From contig FJUW01000048.1 of the NCBI GenBank assembly GCA_900074885.1, positions 186,001-250,000 on the forward strand: a DNA stretch of 64,000 nucleotides. Reading direction: 5' to 3'. Origin of the DNA: Rhynchosporium graminicola (Eukaryota; Ascomycota; Leotiomycetes; Helotiales; Ploettnerulaceae). The notes under the pieces are model-generated. The model saw only the letters and a program-made list of their open reading frames with translations, had not been told where the DNA came from and ran no database searches. Position numbers and translations under genes: made by a program. Below, piece by piece: positions 44,874-56,612 of this stretch (position 1 is its first letter; the number at the start of each line of letters is the position of its first letter).

Positions 44874-46205
44874 CTTGTTGGATGCAGATAATTCAAGGTA
44901 TTATTGGAAATACCGAAGTGTGAATTGTGAATTGGCAATGAAAATTTGCAGTCGGGGTGTACGAGATGAGATCTAGTACAGATGGAGGCAAGTCAGATGA
45001 ATTGCGATGAAGAGAAACTATTTGAGGGAGGTGCCTAGAAGTAATTATATACTCATAGAGGAATGGTGTTCTTAGCACCAATACAGTGAACAGTTCGTGG
45101 AGAATAGGTTTGGACACAATAGCATAAAGCGACCATTGACACCCGATCTGAACATAGAGTTGTATTGAAATCTGGAGACAGCACGCCCTTCTCTTTCTTC
45201 TCATGCATCTCCCAGAAATCCAATCACGAGGATGCATTTTCAGTGCCTTTGTCCTCATGAAAGCATTGTCAGACAACTTCAAACATTGAAAAATTGTAAC
45301 AATACCAAGGAGAAGGCGAACCTACAACACCAAAGTTGTATATTAGAAAGAACATAGGGAAATCAGGACAATCTTTCTTTCACGGGTCACAAAGAAGCGT
45401 TACCGACCAGCTATTTGTTTGTTTAGAGTCTGTAGGCGAGAATCACAATTTTCCGAGCGCGCAATAGGTAGATCCAGGAACCGCGAACGTTCATCGAAAA
45501 AGCGTATCGAAAGTCTGATTTCATAGATTAGATAAGTCGTATACTGTGAGTTAACATCTTGGTACCTATCACTCCGAGTATTTTTAGTAGTCTCAGTATA
45601 ACAGTGAGTAACACACTTGACTGCGGAATTGCGGGAGGGGGCATTGGTTCAGGCATATTATGGCTATTTACAAGGGAGTCTTGTTCAACATCAATAATAT
45701 CGCACCTGTTTTACCTGTATTCCGAACTACAAGCAGGATTAGTGACTACCTTCGTGAAGGGCTTGAGTCATATGTTTCATTCTTGCGCCTCCTCAATATA
45801 AACAAGTATGCGAACCCACCCATCCTTCTACCAAACCTCCCATCCGGCTAATTTATTCATGCACCCCACCATGACATTTGCGAGGTCCAGCAAGCCATAT
45901 TGCAAATACTGTAGACCTGTCCTCCAATCTTTCGTGCACGCATCGGAAATCCCCCCTCAGTTCATCCTGGGTATCATTAACCTCTCATCCGTTTATCACT
46001 CCGGTCTCATCAAATCGTAGCTGTCAGAATCTAGAGTCTAAGTCCTCATCTCTTCCATGCGTCTTTCTCTTGAATTCTCCGAATCTGCTCTGCTCGCTCG
46101 CAAACAATGCAACAATAACGACTCCAACAACAATGCCGAAATCTAAGAATTATTTCCTCCTCTGTCCCCACTCAGAGGTTTCGAAACTTAGCTTCTCGAT
46201 AATCA
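44874..46205. other. Intergenic region, 1.3 kb
   Basis: This lies between the start of the PAM2 gene and the stop of the PAS kinase, both on the minus strand. No exon or repeat is supported. It should contain the PAM2 gene promoter and the kinase 3' UTR. Confidence 0.35.
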
Positions 46206-49200
46206 TCACTCGTCCTCGATCGCTAAGCACCAAGGATGCTCGAGCACTTTCTCGATGGTAATCCGAGAATCCACATCTCTATCAAGCATGGCGCGAATCA
46301 AATCGATACTTTCTTCGCTCATGACGTACGGGACCCGGAGATCGCGGTCCATGATTTCGTCGATACTGTAAAATGGGTTTTCTTTGTAAACAATCGTATA
46401 AAGAAGAATGCCGAGGGCCCAAACATCCTGCTCTTTACCTCGGTAGGGCTTTCCAGCTAGAACCTCGGGTGCTGCGTAGTCTAGTCTCTGTTAGCGGAGG
46501 GCCTGTGAGAGGAAGAGCTTAGACTTACCAATGGTACCCACGAAAACGTCAAATGGGCCATTCTTGGTGTACGCAGCACTGCCAAAGTCTATAAGCTTGA
46601 TGTTACCCTCGCCATCCAACACTACATTCTCGTCTTTGATATCCCGATGTACCACCAAAGCCTTGATATGGAGATGATGGATTGCCCTGGCTACCTGGAC
46701 GAATATGCTCCTGCATTCATTCTCCTCCATGTTCACACGGAGCTCGATGTAATCAAACAGGTCCATTCCAGGGAGACCATGCGGAATCATCTCGATATAG
46801 TAGTTGACATCATCTTCAAAGAAATCTGCCATCTCAACAATGTTAGGATGCTTCAGCCCGTCTCTTCGAAGATAATCGAGCACATGAATCTCTAACGGCA
46901 CCGTCCCAAGCCGCCGGTCTCGAGTCCAGGTGTCAACAAGGATTCGTCGCTTAGTAACGTACTTGAGCACCATCTTCCTGTTTCCATTCTTCTTGTAACG
47001 AGCCAACTTGACTTGTCCATAAGCACCTTGTCCCATTTCTTCAAGAATAACAAAGTCGTCGATGGTCTTTTTGTGTTCGGGCTCGACATTCGCGGGTATT
47101 TCTTCTTTCTTCACCTCAACAGGAGCTGGGGGATCCCGCCCTGTCAGCTTTGCGGCTGTCTTTTTAGCAACAGCCTTGAGTTGGGTAGTCAGCAAGGATG
47201 CATGCGACGGCTTCGTCCTGGTTTCCTCATCTGAAGATTCCATCTCCACAGGCGTCGCGACCTCCGTCTGCCCGGGCGAGGGTTGGTGAAGTGGGGTAGC
47301 AACCCCTGAAAGCAAGGGTGACGATGCATCTAGGTTCTGTCTCGACGCATGTATGTGGCGCGAATACGTTATCCACAGAGCGTAAACTAGCTCAGTTGAG
47401 CTCTCAGACTTCATGCTATATTGGTCATCTTCCTCATCGCTCCTTTCCTCAATAACATTTTCGTCATACGCAGGCATAGGAGGCTTAGACTCAGATTTTA
47501 CAACCCTCAGTTGTGCGTCGATCTTAATCTCTGACCCATCTCTGTGCTTCGCAGGAAGACCATCTGGTCTCAGAAAGTACGATGCAGCATCGGATTTGCC
47601 ATCTCGTAGAGCCAGGAACGCTCTTGCACGTCGGAAACTGTGTTCGGGAATGACAATTCCATCTTTGAGTATAACGCCGTCTTCTTCAATCAGTATTCTC
47701 AGCATCCTGTCAAAATCTGGGATCAGCTCTGTGATCAGTCGACCATCTGGTTTCTCCTGGCCAAAAAGGGCTGCCGAGAAGACCGAGTTTGAACTTGTAA
47801 TTGCCAACGTCTTGGCGGAGAGTACCATAATTCCAGCTATGTGAGGGAAGCTGGAGACTTTCAAATCCGTGCAGCCAGGCACTCTGTCGACGATGCAAGG
47901 TATGTTTACCCGTCCAGAATTGTGAGCTGAAAAATATCTTCGTTTGGCTACTTCCGCATAGTCAATCTCACCCGTGCTTGAATCGAGTCCTTGTCGAGGT
48001 AGTCTGGGTAAAAGCTTGCCGATGTCCATGCCAACTCTAGTGATATTCTCGCCCCAAATAGATCCTATTGCGCCGGTAATATTCGTGATTTGTGCATCTT
48101 CATCCAAGCTCAAAACGGCAATGTCCTCATGAATTTCCTCTAGAACCCAAATCAAACCGCCACGCTTCTCCTTGACCCACAAACTAGCAGACCCGGTAGC
48201 CCCATTCCGTTTCTGAATCGGAACGACATCTCCGCATAGTAAAACGCCTCGAGATTTATTGCTGGGATGATAAAGGCCACCTTTGGCATTTTTGGATTTT
48301 CCCACCAAGCTCGAACCGAACCCATCATCCGTCTGAGCTCTGCGTGTTGGCTTTGGATTCTGTCGTGAATTTGGTTTGCTCAGAAGAGCGGCTGTGACGC
48401 CGCCGGCTCTCCCTAGCAGGAAGGAAGTCGATGAGTTTGGACTCGTTCGCGTGCTGTGGCTCCCAGGGGGCGATCGAGGCCCAGTCCTATCAGAATCATG
48501 GAGAGAGCACGATCCAGGAGCTCCTAGCTTGTCCTCTAGCCAAGCTCTCCGCTCTTGCTGCACAACTTCTAGAATTCCCATCTTTCGCACTTCGGCTTTC
48601 GTTACTCCAAACACCAGGCAAGCAAGATCATTTGCAGCCAAAATTGTGAATGGTGCTGTACTGGATGTAGTGAAAATCGCCTGGGCAGCCGGCGCCCATC
48701 TACTTGAGTGGCCATGTACCGCGGGACCCAGTGGATGAGAAGTTCCAGCAAACGAACCTATAGCAGAATAGGGCATAGTAGGTGACAGAAGCTGATCGTG
48801 AATTTCATTTGCGTGAAAAGGCTGTGCGAGAGTATCCAAAAGCTTGTTCTTCAATGTCAAAGGAGCAGTATCTGTGTATGTTCGCTTCAGGCTTTGCCGT
48901 CTAGTTGCTGGGGGGCTTGTTTGGGCAGTTGTGTGGCTTTCATTCGTCGGTGTACGGGAAGATGGTTCAGATTCAAGATGTAGTACAGTCATAGGCTCTT
49001 CAGTCACTTCACTCTGCTGTTTTGATTTCTCCTCAAATAAAGGACTCCGAAGAGCAGGTTTTCGACTGCCAGTGGACGAAGTGTGTGGACCTTCGAGGAT
49101 GGTATCAGGACTTGCTGATCGTGGAAGAAAGCTAGCCTCGAATGGATTTCCAGAGTCTTCTGCACCAGCCGGTCCAGTAAGGGGGCCCGTCAAATGTGTT

Positions 49201-50161
49201 TGAGATGAAAATCCTGGAATATTGTTTGCTCCAACAAGTTTTGCTCTTGCCAGTAGTTCTAGCATTCCTTGCATTTCCTGGTCCCCACTGACACGAGCCT
49301 GCGCACTCGCTATTCCAGCATGAGAAGTCCCCCATCCCATCTTCTGGGACATAAATTCCACCGATCTTTTCAAGACATTTTGTCTATTATGTAGAAACTC
49401 TTCGGATTGATGGGCAAATGAGAATGAATGTAGAGACTCGGAGGGAAATCTAGACAGATCTTCCGTGAAGTTCAATGTCGGCGAAGAAGGCCCAGAGGCC
49501 AATGCCATAGAGCCTGCTCGAGATGCGGGAAGTGTGAGGGTCATAGAACTCGACCGTGGCCCAACAGATGTATTTCGTGATGAGGATTCGGAAGAAGGAA
49601 CGGTAGGTGCTCGAGTAGGAGGCTGCTGTCGAATTCGTCGTAGCCCAGATGCTCCAAGCCCATGCTCGTGCTCTGTCATGACTGGAGATCTGATGTGTTT
49701 ATGGTCAGCCTTCCATGGCTCTACATCTGTCCAGGCATCAGAGACAGAAGGCCTCATTGGTATCTGTCCAAACACGCAACTATTGTCTGCTGAAACTGAC
49801 CTCGACTTTGTATCATAGTCTGCCGCTGCCAAACCCCCATCAAACGAGAAACGAATTCGAGCTTTCTCTGTTGCAGCATGTGCGAAGTTCGGGGTACTTC
49901 GATTTTTGGTTATGGTGATTTGCGCTGGGGACGGGCTCCTCCTTCGCCCTCGATCACTCGTGCCTCGTGGTAATTCGACGCCTGGAGTAGCAGGAAATGT
50001 TAGCGGTATACCTCGGTGATGAGATTGGAACGTCTTTTTGGAGCTGAGGGGTCCTGAAATTGAGGCGCATTGTAGTTTCGCGCTTGTTCGATACAATGCT
50101 TCGCGCCTCGTGGATCCCCACAAATGCCGGAAAGCCTCGACTTTGCCTGGCGTCTGTTCAT
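46206..50161 (-). CDS. PAS-domain serine/threonine kinase (PSK-like)
   Basis: The main exon is 46529-49981 and the last exon 46206-46480, joined by a 48-nt intron (GTAAGT...GACTAG). A tentative first exon 50032-50161 (ATG at 50161) with a 50-nt intron gives 1285 aa. PAS-like regions lie near residues 440-510 (APFTILAANDLACLVFGVTKAEVRKMGI) and about 640-700 (LIWVLEEIHEDIAVLSLDEDAQI). The C-terminal kinase has GQGAYGQVKLAR, VLKYV (catalytic Lys), HRDIKDENVVLD, DFGSA and DYAAPEVLAG, so it is active-type. Yeast Psk1/Psk2 link nutrient status to carbohydrate and translation control. The 5' end is unsafe: the main frame has no ATG until 49757, so an upstream exon must exist, but the weak donor GTTCCA used here is only one solution. 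Confidence 0.85.
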
Positions 50162-52786
50162 GTCTTCGCAGATGCAGAGGATGCAGATTAAAGAGAGCTG
50201 TATACCATCATGAGTTTGCCCATTCGGCTCCAGCATAGTTCACCGCAAACAGAGATCCTGCAGTGCTACGTCTCTGCGATGGTGCGGGGCGTAAGATATG
50301 ACAGGTTGTGGCGGGGTGTACAGAGCGAATTCGGAAGGATACTGCGATTGTATATAAAGTAGATCGCAAGTCTGTGGTTGCGCTGGAGAATATAAGTGAC
50401 CGATCGAGAATCGTGGGTGTCTTCCGCACAGTTCCCGTTTCCTCGTCTGGAATTGATGGTTGACGAGGATGAGAAGAGTTGGAGTTTGGGTTGGGGTTGT
50501 CGCAACGGAATTCGACTAACACGGTAGTACCGCACCGGACCGTAGCCTAGAGCCTGGGAAAATATAAGTAAGTCCCTGCAGCAATTACAGAAGGGTGGGC
50601 TTGATGTCACTTTGCTGAGTCCGGGTGGATGGAATGATTGGAATCAGGTATTGTGGAGAAGAAGTGCCGGCCCGGACAAAGAAGCAGCTTGTATGTATGG
50701 TATTACTCGTACTGTATGCTATTTGCTAACTGCACGATTGATCTCGAAATACCGAAAGAAGAAAGAAACAAACAAACAAACAAAGAAAGCTAGAGCGACA
50801 CGGATGAAGTCTCTAAACGTCTTCCTTCTGGCTTTTGGATTTTGCATGTGAAGAGAACATTTGCTACAGCATTATGAGTAGTAGTATGCTGCACGGTTCG
50901 GCATAAGATATACTATAATTTGACGCTGAGTCTGACGTCGACGTAGGGGTTGAAGAAGCGAATGGCTTTTGTACAACGGGACTAAATCTGTATGATTTAG
51001 TCCCGACTAACAGCAGTGGCAGATTCTAACTTGGAATCGTCCAATGGAGCTTCATTAGGTGTGTCAAGGTAGGTGAGACGGGATTAGGAAGTAGGTTTAG
51101 GATAGATATATTTGGCACTATCTATCCATCTAACTACTCAGCTACTCTTAGTTACTCAACAACAGCTGAGGCCCCCTCGTCTGAACTAAAGTCTGTAGAG
51201 CCGATGACTGGCATTTCATACAATCTACGATCAGCTGCTGACTGCCTCATAGGTCCTCCTGAGACCAGACGTGCAAGCAGCGGTCAAGTCCGTTGAACTT
51301 GATTCTGAACCCGAAAGTTGCGGTCGCTGCGATCTCGCTTCCCATTTCTTCACTACCTGACGCTTGCTTGCAATGATGCGGTCCAAATCACCATCGGTTC
51401 AGTCGTCCCATGTTAATATAGGCACTTGAAAATGGCCATGGAGTTCACGATATCACCAAAAGTGGAAATAAAAAATTGAGAAGTCCATTGCCAATGTCTT
51501 CTTGATCGGAGCCTCGTGCTCCGTCATCCCTACTAATACTTGATCGCGCGAGTCAGTATTGTCCGTGCCAAGGTTGATGGCAATAAGAAATCCTGTTGTC
51601 TGCTCTTCGAGTCTTGTGGTATTCTCTCGATTCTGGTCGTTTGAAATCATTGATATATGAACCGGAGGAGCTGATGTGAAACAAAGCCTACCAGAGGTCT
51701 GTTCGGGAGATCAGCACCTACTATATTTCGGATCTCGATCTAAAGGTTGCACAATCTTGATACCCATCCGAGTTTCTAAGTGGTGTGTTCATGACTTGTG
51801 TTACAACCTATTCATGTTGTCGAATAGAAATCCCTGGTGTTCTTCCCGCTCTCGATCTGCCTCTGGTGGGTGGGGGGGAATCTGCAGCAGAATCGCCTGG
51901 TCTTGCAAATCTGTTCTTGAAATTGTTGGTAAGAAACGCAATACCCTACTTTGAAAAGCTATCCGAGCCACACGTTAAACTCATGATGACTTGACCCAGG
52001 TAAAGGTTCTCGAACTCCGTAATGTTGAAAAGGTCTCTGTAGCGTTCCTCCACAACCGGAGACGGCAGTGCCACGAAAGAATATCTACTAAAATCTGGCT
52101 ATTAGAATTGTGAACTTGTAAAATGAAAAAAGTACATGCATTCGAGGGCCGCTAAAGGGCAACAGCGACGCGAAGAAAATGGGGAGAAGGGTAAGAGAAT
52201 TGCTTTATTGAGTTAAACGCGAAGCTGACTATATAAGTATGAGGGAGAACGAGTGGATAAGATCTGACCAAGAAGCTGACCTTCCTTGTCTAGCCCTCGG
52301 CTGTGCAGTAAATTACAACTCACCGAAGTGTCAATATGACCCTCGAAGTCTGAAAAGCAAGTAAATGGGCCTTCCAGTATCAAGAAAACAAATTTCTTTC
52401 GGGCGAATGTGATTACGGGCCTTGAAGAATGGTAACGTGTGAGGAGGAAAAAGACCAGAAGGAGAGCTCTTAATTGCCAGTCTCTCGGGAGAATTTCTAT
52501 ACTATCAATGAACATCGGAAGCGAGGGCGGTGCAGTGAGAGAAGCGAGAAAGAAAGGGGGAAAACAACAACAAGGCTGACGTGGCTAGTCCTCATTGAGC
52601 CTAGCTGACCTGCGAGGGATGTTATTCCCTCGATATGCATCCTAGCCTCGTGGTCAAAGTTCTGGTAGCTCCACGTCAAAACTGAGGATGAAGGCAACAT
52701 GTGGAATCAGATGAATGCCCTACATACAAGTAGCTCAGTTGATGCTATTCTCACACCGCTAGCCGCTAATTTCACGGCCGCGCGCC
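50162..52786. other. Intergenic region, 2.6 kb
   Basis: No gene is supported. A perfect 12-bp hairpin lies at 50977-51005 and is listed separately. An AAACAAACAAACAAA run lies near 50766-50785. The stretch from 51.4 to 52.7 kb is mixed sequence with no recognisable exon. Confidence 0.4.
50977..51005. repeat. Perfect 12-bp inverted repeat (hairpin)
   Basis: CGGGACTAAATC, then a 5-base loop TGTAT, then GATTTAGTCCCG. The stem is perfect over 12 bp. It could be a cruciform, an RNA hairpin or a footprint of a mobile element. It lies 0.8 kb upstream of the kinase start. Confidence 0.7.
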
Positions 52787-55521
52787 ATGTCGAAACTCCA
52801 ACCACGTCAAAAGGCTGCCGCAACAGTTTCCTCCCAGCCCATCTCAGCAGCGGACGATCTGCTCTCAGGACCTGCGAAACCAGGAACCCGTCAAAATTTC
52901 CGACTACCACCAGCGGATCCGGTATCAGATCGTGCGACCTTGTTCCTGATACGTAGAACATTATGTTCGCAACTGGGCGAGAAGGGTCGAAATACACCTG
53001 CGCCGATCGACCAGCTTCTACCGCCCTTGACGAGCAGCAATGACGTTGACCTGCAGTTGTATGCTCTCATATCTATCATAATTCGAGAGTTTGTACAGAC
53101 ATGGTACACGAAAATAACTCCAGATCAGGTTTTTGTGGAGGAAGTGGTAAAGATCATAGCACATTGCACCAGAGCCCTAGAACAGAGGCTGCGTAAGATT
53201 GATCTAGAGAGCTTGGTTTTTGACGAATTACCAGAACTCTTAGAGGTTCATCTGCAAGGTCACGATCCTTCGACTTCGTCATATTTTTCTGCTGACATAA
53301 AGCGTAGCTTATCGAGCTTCTCGCGACCCTCTTCACCCAGACCCAGTCGAATCGAAACCCCGATACATATATCATTCATTATGGCCCTTTCCCGCGCTAT
53401 CACCAGTCCCAGATGGAGAGCAGGCTACTGTTGAGCAAGTGGAGAACGAGTCGGCATACAGACAATTATTGGTTCAAGGCGTATTGGCTGTACTATTGCC
53501 CACAGAGGATTTGGAAAATGACTGTCTGACCACACTTGTTGGTCAGATATTTTCTGAAATGATTCTGGGTGGCGGTATTGGCGGGAAGGCTTCGGAGCCG
53601 TGGCTGCTATGGGAAGGTATCACGAAAATGGCTGAAGTCATCCAGACCAAACTCCCCAACAACAAAGCGCAAAATCGAGTTGAGAGGTCAAATTCTGATC
53701 TTCAGGATTTTGTTCCGCCGAATATGACGGGCAAGAAGACAAGATCCTGGAAATGTGGCCATTCACTACACAAAACTTTTTGGCTCGTGCTTCAATATGG
53801 GTTTGTTGCATTTACAGCGATCCGGTTTTTAATCGTAACTCTCGCCACGGCAACTTCATTGCCTTCTCGTATAGCACCCACGACAAAGATTACTGGTTCA
53901 ACTTTAGCGAGCGACCAGATAGAATCGTCAGAATCTATCGCTTCTGATAACTCTTCAGCGATTAGACGAATATCGTCGAAACGGCCAATTGTGGAGATGA
54001 AGATATGGTCTTGTGCATCCAGTCTGCTTGAATTAAATGCTCGCATGCCTTGGCTGAATGCCACGCTATCGTTTCTTCAGTGGACTTCACTTGCCGGTCC
54101 TTGGGAGGTCGGGGATACGGACGGAATGGTTGACAAGTAAGTGGTCGATTTCTGAAACCCATCCACACAACCTTTCTTTACCCGCCTAGCGCGTAGTTCT
54201 CCATGGCACACCGCATGAGATTTGAGTCACTTGACTTCTATCGTCCCAGTGAGCTTACAGCATTTGAGTTTCTCGGTCTTGCCCCAAGCCTCTATCATCC
54301 GTTTTTATGATGCATGAAATGCCTGCAAAGCTACAATTACTGCAACGGGAAGACGGGTCGTTTGTTTTTGCAACCCGGTCAGACCGTTGTCTTGACGTAT
54401 GTTTCGCCTTGGTGGCAAGTACAAGTAGTCGAAGCTGTGGCACAGGAGATCACGACGTCTTTGCGTCCCTTGGAAGTTTTGTTGGTATGACATCGCAGCA
54501 GTTTATCTTTTCGTGCTTGCTGGCTCATTTCCAATCATGCCCGAAATGTTTCCTCCACATGGCTCTCAACAGTTTGAGACCTTGTCCGCATAATTGCTCA
54601 TTGCCACCCTTGTCAAAAAGTCGACCACCAGTGTTGGAAGATGAGAGCAAGGAAGCCCTACAGCAGCCTTGTTTACGCGCCCGGCGTAATTTGTTGCAAG
54701 GGCCGCGGACGGGTTGTCTTCGCGTCGCACCGCACCTTCCTCCCGCACTAAGCGTGCCCTGTCAGCCATTCATATTTGTTTTCGCCTCGTGCCCGCTGCC
54801 AGTGTCTGCAGTGCCGCTTCAAGCAAGACAAAACAAAACAAGACAGACCACCAACCAAGTCATAGAGACGACCTCTTCTTCACCTGACAAATCCGTGGAA
54901 CTAACTCTTCCCCATGTAGCGTAGCTGAAATCTGTTGGTTTTCGCTATGCGGTTATGTCGTCTGCATACGGCTCCACATACATCTCAAAGATCTAACATA
55001 TTGTTAACTCTCCAACACGTGCTTCCTACGCGGCACGCCTTTTAGGATACTAGAAAGCATACTATCCCGAAGCAGCGGCGGTGCAGAATATCCATATTCC
55101 TGAAGTTCATTGGCTGACATACGGTTACTGCCTCTATAGAATCCTCTCTCATGCAATACAGACCCATGTATTAGATCCAACACTGCTCCCTCTGCTGCTA
55201 CGTACCACACGAGCAGCTCTCTTTCCCAACAACACTCTCGCTCCCCCTCGCAGCATTCCCTCGGCCGCCGAGCAGCTGCTCATTCGACGACGATGCGCCG
55301 TGACGATCCTGTCCCTTGTACCGGCCAAGATCCAAGAAGTATATTTCGGCCCTGGTACAGAGCGCAGAATTAGGGAAGTGGAGGACGTGCTGAACGTCTT
55401 CGATGACAGCTACTGTAACAAACACCTTCTGTACGGGGTCGTCGAGCTGATTCTCGTCCGATTACTTCCGGAGATGGCGGAGAAAGGTGTGGAGGAGCTC
55501 TGGGAGGAAAGACTCAGCTAG
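52787..55521 (+). CDS. PXA-domain membrane-associated protein
   Basis: Three exons: 52787-53258, 53308-54136 and 55140-55521 (560 aa). Intron 1 is 49 nt with acceptor GCGTAG. Intron 2 is about 1.0 kb (54137-55139), very long for this window. The PXA domain, known from sorting nexins such as SNX13 and fungal relatives, spans most of the protein: LYALISIIIREFVQTWYTKI, ALEQRLRKIDLESLVFDELPELLEVHLQ, then across intron 1 AYRASRDPLHPDP and PRYIYHSLWPFPAL, and LLVQGVLAVLLPTEDL. A hydrophobic segment FWLVLQYGFVAFTAIRFLI around residue 330 suggests membrane insertion. The third exon is in phase and continues the domain (ILSHAIQTHVLDPTLLP...). The family is linked to organelle-contact or endosomal functions; the precise role here is inferred. 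Confidence 0.85.
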
Positions 55522-56612
55522 AAATCAGTACTGGCCCATGTAAATAGAATCTACAGAGAGAAATGACAACGATTTGATTTTTCGCTTCCCTCACACCATA
55601 TTTTCGGTTGCAAAATAGAGAAGACAGGGTTGTGGTCAAAAGGGGCCTCCCAAAAAAATGAGATCGGGCCGCCAGTAGGTTCATTGACTGAGATAGGGAA
55701 CCCAGGAAATCAACTACAGCATGAACCTTTCCTCCCTCCCCAGATCCGTCATACTGCGTGTTGCTGCTGCTCGCCATCCTTCTGCCTGCCTGCCTGCCTA
55801 TCTTGCGATATTTCCGTCTTCTCTTCAACACCCAAGTCCGAATCCCATGATAAGCCGCTATGGCATAAGAAAGCGAAAATGAAACGAGGCAAAACACATG
55901 TACAGTCCTCCCCAACAAGGAAATTCAGAGAAGCTCGAGCTTGACGCTTGGATACCATAATTCCAGCTCTCTTCCCCAACCCCTCAACCGTCAAAAATAA
56001 ATGCTTGCGAAGATACACAAAGCGCGTGTGCGTGTATAGAAACGAGAACGTGCTAGATTGATGGAAAGCATGTGCTGGCAGAGAAGTAGAATTGAGAATA
56101 TGCGAAGTGGAAAAGCGATGCGAGGAAGTCTTCCGAGGCGAGATGACGCGTGAGCGTGGAGAGTGTATTCTTGGGTATATAGCGTGAGAGAGTGAGAGAG
56201 TGAGAGATGGTTCTCTCTTTTTGATTATCCGTGTAACCCCCGTTGGGTGCCAGCCTGCGCCCCCGAACCGTTGTAGGAGAGCGTATTGTTTTTTATGTAG
56301 AATAGGATGGAATAAGGACATGGGTGAGAAAAGAAGTAGGTACTGTATGTCGATCGTGGGGCTCGGTTAGGTAGGCAGATGTCTGATGTATGGCCTGTGG
56401 TAGATGCGTATGTGCTGCTGATTGCTGAGATGTGTACACATTATGCTTGTAAGCATGGTAAGAAAGACAACGCTGTGGGAAGTTGTGATGCTTGTGAGGA
56501 TAGAGCTGAGATGAGCTGATTGAGAGTGTTGAGATTATGTGGTGTTTACAAGGTATTCTGGATATCGTATACGTCGGGTCAAAGACAGATCGAGGTGTTG
56601 GTAGCGCCCTGT
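55522..56612. other. Convergent intergenic region
   Basis: The 1.1 kb lie between two convergent stop codons. A GAGAGTGAGAGAGTGAGAGA run lies near 56185-56207 and CCTGCCTGCCTGCCTA near 55786-55800. No exon is supported; the long open frames are simple-sequence artefacts. Confidence 0.4.

Noticed and set aside
49982..50011. 30-nt GT...AG segment in the PAS kinase 5' region as an intron
   Set aside because: Good donor, branch and acceptor signals, but it is too short for a fungal intron, and removing it alone does not supply a start codon.
50266..50610. Overlapping minus-strand frames upstream of the PAS kinase
   Set aside because: They overlap each other and are rich in Ser/Thr/Arg; more likely promoter and leader sequence.
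54307..54924. 205-codon frame inside the long PXA intron
   Set aside because: Composition (Cys, Ser, Leu, Pro) is unlike the neighbouring genes and no domain is seen. The PXA exons join across it in the correct phase.
55749..56321. 190-codon minus-strand frame
   Set aside because: It runs through GAGTGAGA and CCTGCCTG simple repeats in a 3' intergenic region and has no domain.
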